Below, one piece after another: positions 14,746 through 18,443 of a stretch of 18,443 nt of DNA. The stretch covers positions 1-18,443 of the forward strand of contig UQYQ01000028.1 of NCBI GenBank assembly GCA_900545345.1. Reading direction: 5' to 3'. The notes beneath the pieces were generated by a model that was given only the letters and a program-made list of their open reading frames with translations, ran no database searches and was not told the origin of the DNA. The translations under genes were made by a program, and so were the position numbers. Every line of letters begins with the position of its first letter. Positions within the stretch are counted from its first letter, which is position 1. Source of the DNA: an uncultured Ruminococcus sp. (GTDB lineage: Bacteria; Bacillota; Clostridia; Oscillospirales; Ruminococcaceae).

Positions 14746-15126
14746 TCATTCTTCATCAATTCCCAGATGGTTGTCAGGATAGTTTTCATCAACCGCACTA
14801 TGAATTATTTTGTCAATATGATTTACCAGTCTTTTTAATTTTGACCATTCAATTTCATCTGCACTCATATAATAAAAATTCTTTGTTCCCTTACGTCGCA
14901 TAGCTATGATTCTAGCGTCCTTTAAGATTTGAAGATGATGTGAGACCGCAGGACGGGACAAATGAGTTTTCTCAGTTATCTCGCCTACACGAAGTCCGAC
15001 TTTATCGCCGGTCAAAAGAGTCATTATTATACGCTGCCTTGTTTCATCACCCAATGCAATGATGGCTTTTCTGCATTCTAAAAATTCATTGGCAAGCGTT
15101 TTTCGTTCTTCTGAACACCTATCCAT
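14746..15126 (-). CDS. ArsR-family winged-helix repressor
   Basis: A 126-residue winged HTH of the ArsR/SmtB family. ALGDETRQRIIMTLL (24-38) is the classic first block, VGEITEKTHLSRPAVSHHLQILKDARII (47-74 region) is the HTH with recognition helix, and RRKGTKNFYYMS forms the wing. The ELCVC metal motif is absent (VGEIT instead). Cys4 and Cys18 lie in the N-terminal helix region, so thiol or metal sensing through them is possible but unproven. ArsR proteins are typically autorepressors released by ligand. Its promoter carries an ATAGTT-N10-AACTAT repeat touching the -10. GGAG precedes the ATG at 7 bases. It is the first gene of an operon with a TSUP permease and a nitroreductase. Confidence 0.88.
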   Translation of the reverse strand: MDRCSEERKTLANEFLECRKAIIALGDETRQRIIMTLLTGDKVGLRVGEITEKTHLSRPAVSHHLQILKDARIIAMRRKGTKNFYYMSADEIEWSKLKRLVNHIDKIIHSAVDENYPDNHLGIDEE

Positions 15127-15142
15127 GATATTTCTCCGTTCT

Positions 15143-15193
15143 ATAGTTTATTCACTTGAACTATTATACCATACTTTGAGAAAAAATGTACAA
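15143..15193 (-). promoter_or_regulatory. arsR promoter with operator-like inverted repeat
   Basis: Minus-strand TATAAT (15163-15168) has an upstream TGG (extended -10) and a TTGTAC-like -35 at 15188-15193 (19-bp spacer). The inverted repeat ATAGTT-N10-AACTAT (15143-15164) overlaps the downstream edge of the -10, where a bound ArsR dimer would block transcription. Confidence 0.55.
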
Positions 15194-15330
15194 TGGTAAA
15201 GAAAATAAAGACGAATATTTTTATTTCCCCGTCCCTGCCGAACAGCAAGCAATACCATCACAGGCAGCAAAGCTATAGCTGTACCTTTGCACTCTAATTA
15301 TATAGCATTTATTTGTACATATTTAATTAT

Positions 15331-15363
15331 AAAAAAAGAGTACAGAAATTTTTTCTGCACTCT
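15331..15363 (-). terminator. Rho-independent terminator of the FN3 paralogue operon
   Basis: On the minus strand AGAGTGCAGAAA and TTTCTGTACTCT form a 12-bp stem with one G-U pair and a 3-base loop, followed by seven T residues. It lies about 20 bp downstream of the gene ending at 15385. Confidence 0.85.
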
Positions 15364-15384
15364 CTTTAGCATTTACAATCTTAT

Positions 15385-15828
15385 TTACTTTTCTTCAAAA
15401 GTCAGCTTTTTTATATCGTCAGGTAAAAATTTATTATCAATTATTTTGAGTTCAAATTCTTTTTTATTTTTAAAATAATTGAATTCTCCGGAAAATAACT
15501 TTTTATCTCCGTCATCAGCTTCATAATAATCCTCGGTTCTATAGAAATTCATTGTATCGCCTGTTCCTATGATTTCTATCAACAAACCGGTGTTTTCACC
15601 GTTTAAAATTAATTCGCCGTTATATGCTGCTTTTATCTCACTATTATTGTCATATGCTATTTTCATATTAATTTCTTTACAAGCCCACATGGTAACATCA
15701 TTCGGATGAATATATTCCTGATTACATTTATGCTGTTTATATCCTAATATTACATATATCAATAAAAGTACAGCTAATACAGTAAGCACTATAATTAAAA
15801 TAATTTTAGTTCTCTTGTTTTTTTCCAT
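15385..15828 (-). CDS. Small membrane-anchored extracellular protein, function unknown
   Basis: About 147 residues. A basic N-terminus (MEKNKRTK) is followed by one strong hydrophobic helix (about 9-29, IILIIVLTVLAVLLLIYVIL), giving an N-in anchor with the rest outside. The exposed part has HPNDVTMWACKEINMKI and an alternating beta pattern (GELILNG, GLLIEIIG, FSGEFNYF, FELKIID, IKKLTF) like small beta-sandwich lipoprotein-type domains of Clostridia. I do not recognise a named family. The ATG at 15828 was preferred over a GTG four codons upstream; both have weak ribosome binding sites. It starts about 30 bp after the FN3 paralogue at 15858 and ends just before the operon terminator, so it is probably cotranscribed with the paralogue array. 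Confidence 0.7.
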   Translation of the reverse strand: MEKNKRTKIILIIVLTVLAVLLLIYVILGYKQHKCNQEYIHPNDVTMWACKEINMKIAYDNNSEIKAAYNGELILNGENTGLLIEIIGTGDTMNFYRTEDYYEADDGDKKLFSGEFNYFKNKKEFELKIIDNKFLPDDIKKLTFEEK

Positions 15829-15857
15829 GTTTACATCCACATTTATTACTATCTATT

Positions 15858-16661
15858 TTATTGAAGTACCAAATAAACTGTTAAATAGCCATTTCCTGCA
15901 TATTCGTTTGTGACTACAATTTCTCTATTTGTAGAGTTTATTATATAATCCTCGGATAATCGCTTAACATACAGTTGACAATAACTATCCTTTATATCAG
16001 ATATTTTCAAATTCCACCAGTCACAATACTCGTTCATACGACCTAATCCATAAGGAATAAATTCTTTATCTCGTTTATGATAATTACTTACTATAGAATT
16101 TAATTCTGTTTCTTTTATTTGCAGTTTAGCATAAATTTCATAATCTACAATATTATTTTCATATATGCGTTTAATATATGAATAATTCAAAAACCGTACG
16201 CTATCTGAAAGCATTATACCTGATGATTTTTCTATCTGCTTTATTCGTTCTTTAGTTTTTTCATCAATTTTCACTGGTTTTTCTTCACTTTCTTTTACTG
16301 ATTTTACCTTACTCCATTTGCCATAAACAGTTTTAGATTTTCCCTTGACTTTAATCTTCTTATACGCTCTTGCTTTAACGAAATACTTCTTACCCTGCTT
16401 TAAACCTTTAACTGTTTTTTGATTCTTTTTAATTTTGTAGGTTTTTGATTTTTTAAACTTTTTGTTCTGTGATATCTTCACCTTATATCCCGAAACTTTT
16501 TTAACTTTCTTTATTTTAATTGTAAGATTACCGGGTTTAGTAGATAGCAATTTTGTTATTTTGGCTCTCGGTACTTTAACACTTTTTGCTGAAACCGTAA
16601 TTGTACTTAACATTGTTATTGATATTGCGAGTGCTGTTGTTAATACTGCTAGTTTTTTCAT
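15858..16661 (-). CDS. Secreted basic FN3 protein with variable C-terminal domain, copy 1
   Basis: A 267-residue secreted protein. Residues 1-25 are a Sec signal peptide (MKKLAVLTTALAIS..., cleavage after VSA). Residues about 28-125 form an FN3-like module with about one third lysine and the closing pattern KKYFVKARAYKK...YGKWSKVKSVK. A short charged linker follows, then a C-terminal domain (about 135-267) that I do not recognise, with FLNYSY, YEIYAKLQIKETEL, CDWWNLKISDIK and a final NGYLTVYLVLQ. Two paralogues lie upstream in tandem. This copy is the most divergent in the C-terminal domain and lacks the shared acidic linker of the other two. GAGGGA precedes the ATG. The basic FN3 module might hold the protein to the anionic cell wall; that is inference. 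Confidence 0.82.
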   Translation of the reverse strand: MKKLAVLTTALAISITMLSTITVSAKSVKVPRAKITKLLSTKPGNLTIKIKKVKKVSGYKVKISQNKKFKKSKTYKIKKNQKTVKGLKQGKKYFVKARAYKKIKVKGKSKTVYGKWSKVKSVKESEEKPVKIDEKTKERIKQIEKSSGIMLSDSVRFLNYSYIKRIYENNIVDYEIYAKLQIKETELNSIVSNYHKRDKEFIPYGLGRMNEYCDWWNLKISDIKDSYCQLYVKRLSEDYIINSTNREIVVTNEYAGNGYLTVYLVLQ

Positions 16662-16705
16662 ATTTGTTCCCTCATTTTATGTTTATCTATTTACTTATTT
16701 TAAAT

Positions 16706-17590
16706 TTATTTAAGCTTCATATATACCGTTAAGTACCCGTTATTATCCTTCTCACTGGCAATAATTATATATTGCCAAACAGTTTTAATACAAGTATCTT
16801 CTGTTAACCATAACGAATGAGGATGATGATAAAAACTTTTAATTTGCGATTCTTCTAAATCCCACCAATCACAATCATAACCAGCTTTCACTCCCGGAGG
16901 TATACTCGAAATTGGCTGTTCATAAAAACCTATATCTTTAATTATTTTTTTAAGTTCACTTTCTCGAATTCTTATCTTAATTTCAAAAATACCATGTTCA
17001 GGATATTCGTGTGTAACATAAGTTTCTGTATTCTCATCATAGCTTCTGCTCCAATATGGTCTGCAGCTATAATTGAAAAAGTAGACATTTTCTGAAAAAT
17101 CTATACCGATTTTATCTTTTATTTCTGCTCGTCTTTCTTTATCCTTTTCCTCATCAAATCTATATATCACAGGAGTATTATCATTTGGTTTTTCATTTTT
17201 GTTATTTTCTTTAACTGTAATCTTCATCGATTTTACCTTACTCCATTTGCCATAAACAGTTTTAGATTTTCTCTTGATTTTAATCTTCTTATACGCTCTG
17301 ACTTTAACAAAATACTTCTTACCCTGCTTTAAACCTTTAACTGTTTTTTGGTTCTTTTTAATTCTGTAAGTCTTTGATTTTTTAAACTTTTTGTTCTGTG
17401 ATATCTTCACCTTGTATCCTGAAATCTTTTTTACTTTCTTAATTTTTATTGTTAGGTTACCTGGTTTAGTGGATTGCAATTTGGTTATTTTGGCTCTCGG
17501 TACTTTAACGCTTTTTGCTGAAACCGAAATTGTACTTAACATTGTTATTGATACCATAAGTGCTGTTGTTAGTGCTACTAGTTTTTTCAT
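16706..17590 (-). CDS. Secreted basic FN3 protein with variable C-terminal domain, copy 2
   Basis: A 294-residue paralogue of the flanking genes. The signal peptide (1-25) and lysine-rich FN3 module (28-125) are nearly identical to copy 1. A linker, NDNTPVIYRFDEEKDKERR, leads into the C-terminal domain (about 150-294): IGIDFSENVYFFNYSC, ESELKKII, YDCDWWDLEESQIKSFY, HPHSLWLTEDTC and a final NGYLTVYMKLK. Compared with copy 3, the segments on either side of residues about 166-257 are almost identical while the middle differs in sequence and length (13 residues longer here). The 44-bp gaps to copies 1 and 3 are equal in length, which marks a tandem duplication unit of about 0.9 kb. GAGG lies 8 bases before the ATG. 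Function unknown. Confidence 0.82.
   Translation of the reverse strand: MKKLVALTTALMVSITMLSTISVSAKSVKVPRAKITKLQSTKPGNLTIKIKKVKKISGYKVKISQNKKFKKSKTYRIKKNQKTVKGLKQGKKYFVKVRAYKKIKIKRKSKTVYGKWSKVKSMKITVKENNKNEKPNDNTPVIYRFDEEKDKERRAEIKDKIGIDFSENVYFFNYSCRPYWSRSYDENTETYVTHEYPEHGIFEIKIRIRESELKKIIKDIGFYEQPISSIPPGVKAGYDCDWWDLEESQIKSFYHHPHSLWLTEDTCIKTVWQYIIIASEKDNNGYLTVYMKLK
16773..16819 (-). repeat. 47-bp block identical to 17702-17748
   Basis: Both blocks begin TGCCAAACAG and end AACGAATG and are identical over 47 bases. They encode the SLWLTEDTCIKTVWQ segment of copies 2 and 3. They mark the 3' border of the variable core of the C-terminal domain. Confidence 0.85.
17091..17137 (-). repeat. 47-bp block identical to 17981-18027
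   Basis: Both blocks begin TCTGAAAAAT and end CGTCTTTC and are identical over 47 bases. They encode the RRAEIKDKIGIDFSE segment of copies 2 and 3 and mark the 5' border of the variable core. Confidence 0.85.
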
Positions 17591-17634
17591 ATTTGTTGCC
17601 TCATTTTGTTGTTATTCATTTTCTGCTTTTAAAT

Positions 17635-18443
17635 TTATTTAAGCTGCATATATACTGTTAAATACCCATTGTTATCTTTTTCTTCCGTGATAATTAAATA
17701 CTGCCAAACAGTTTTAATACAAGTATCTTCTGTTAACCATAACGAATGTGGATGAGAATAAAAACTCTTTATCATAGATTTATTTAATTTCCACCAATTA
17801 CAGTTATAACGAGTCTCTATATCACTATGTATATAGGATTTATCAAAATTGTTGTCATTTACTATCCATATAAGCTCGTTTGCTTTTATTTTTAACTTTG
17901 CATAAATTGTATAACTCACTGCATTATTATACTGTTCATATACATATTGATTGCAAGTATAGTTTAAAAAATGTACATCTTCTGAAAAATCTATACCGAT
18001 TTTATCTTTTATTTCTGCTCGTCTTTCCTTATCTTTTTCTTCATCAAAGTTATATGTTACAGGAGTATTATCATTTGGTTTTTCATTATTGTTATTTTCT
18101 TCAACCTTGATTTTCATTGATTTTACCTTGCTCCATTTTCCATAAACAATTTTAGATTTACCTTTGACTTTTATCTTCTTATATGCTCTGGCTTTAACGA
18201 AATACTTTTTACCCTGTTTTAAACCTTTAACTGTTTTTTGATTCTTTTTTATTTTGTAAGTCTTTGATTTTTTGAATTTCTTATTCTGTGATACTTTCAC
18301 CTTATACCCCGAAACTTTTTTTACCTTCTTAATTTTTATTGTTAAATTACCTGGTTTAGTTGACTGCAATTTTGTTATCTTTGTTTTTGGTACTTTAACG
18401 CTTTTTGCTGAAACCGAAATTGTACTTAACATTGTTATTGATA
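17635..18443 (-). CDS. Secreted basic FN3 protein with variable C-terminal domain, copy 3, partial
   Basis: The reading frame is open to the right edge. The residues before the first internal Met match S-I-T of the paralogues' signal peptides, so about 13 N-terminal residues are missing and the true start lies roughly 37 bp outside the window. It has the same lysine-rich FN3 module, a linker with EKPNDNTPVTYNFDEEKDKE, and a C-terminal domain with IGIDFSEDVHFLNYTC, YTIYAKLKIKANEL, YNCNWWKLNKSMIKSFY, HPHSLWLTEDTC and NGYLTVYMQLK. It shares two 47-bp blocks of identical DNA with copy 2 on either side of a variable core. In orientation it is upstream of copies 2 and 1, so the array's promoter, and possibly further copies, lie beyond the window. 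Confidence 0.8.
   Translation of the reverse strand, partial: SITMLSTISVSAKSVKVPKTKITKLQSTKPGNLTIKIKKVKKVSGYKVKVSQNKKFKKSKTYKIKKNQKTVKGLKQGKKYFVKARAYKKIKVKGKSKIVYGKWSKVKSMKIKVEENNNNEKPNDNTPVTYNFDEEKDKERRAEIKDKIGIDFSEDVHFLNYTCNQYVYEQYNNAVSYTIYAKLKIKANELIWIVNDNNFDKSYIHSDIETRYNCNWWKLNKSMIKSFYSHPHSLWLTEDTCIKTVWQYLIITEEKDNNGYLTVYMQLK

Noticed and set aside
15143..15270. 36-codon minus-strand frame just upstream of arsR
   Set aside because: No ribosome binding site precedes its ATG, and it would span the arsR promoter and operator.

Overview
The window is AT-rich DNA from a low-GC, spore-forming Firmicute. Clostridia are most likely, perhaps an Oscillospiraceae (Ruminococcus or Eubacterium siraeum-like) organism, although the genus cannot be fixed from sequence alone. 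The evidence is a SpoIIE phosphatase, a PdaA-type deacetylase, AGGAGG-type ribosome binding sites, a split GlgC/GlgD ADP-glucose pyrophosphorylase, and many lysine-rich secreted fibronectin-type-III (FN3) modules.

Layout, left to right. Positions 1-147 (+) are the 3' end of an FN3 protein, followed by a relic copy of the same 3' end and a very GC-rich hairpin. A PdaA-like lipoprotein deacetylase (317-1258, -) and a large secreted CHAP/Big2/FN3 protein (1403-3310, -) come next, each followed by a terminator-like hairpin. The glycogen genes run leftward from 9612 to 3560 in the order glgB, glgC, glgD, glgA. glgB and glgC are tightly spaced, and glgA appears to have its own sigma-A promoter. spoIIE (10062-12338, -) lies upstream of glgB. 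A divergent pair of small regulators follows: a ribbon-helix-helix protein (12487-12675, -) and an XRE-type HTH protein (12956-13177, +). They share a 17-bp promoter core in inverted orientation, and three matching 18-bp inverted repeats precede the XRE gene. Next is a leftward arsR - TSUP permease - nitroreductase operon (15126 to 13263) with an operator-like repeat at its promoter and a strong terminator. The right end is a leftward tandem array of three paralogous secreted proteins (15858 to beyond 18443) plus a small membrane-anchored protein, closed by a terminator at 15331-15363.

How the genes work together. GlgC and GlgD make ADP-glucose, GlgA elongates alpha-1,4-glucan and GlgB branches it, so the glg block is a nearly complete glycogen synthesis unit; no phosphorylase gene is in the window. 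SpoIIE and the PdaA-like enzyme fit sporulation. The CHAP/FN3 protein and the FN3 paralogues form a cell-surface or secreted repertoire.

The least explained material is the FN3 paralogue array. Each copy has a conserved signal peptide, a conserved very basic FN3 module and a fast-diverging C-terminal domain with a C-[DN]-W-W-x-L signature. In two copies a variable core is bracketed by 47-bp blocks of identical DNA. Other points worth attention are the histone-H1-like lysine tail on GlgB and the regulatory architecture between the RHH and XRE genes. No tRNA, rRNA, CRISPR array, transposase or riboswitch was recognised.
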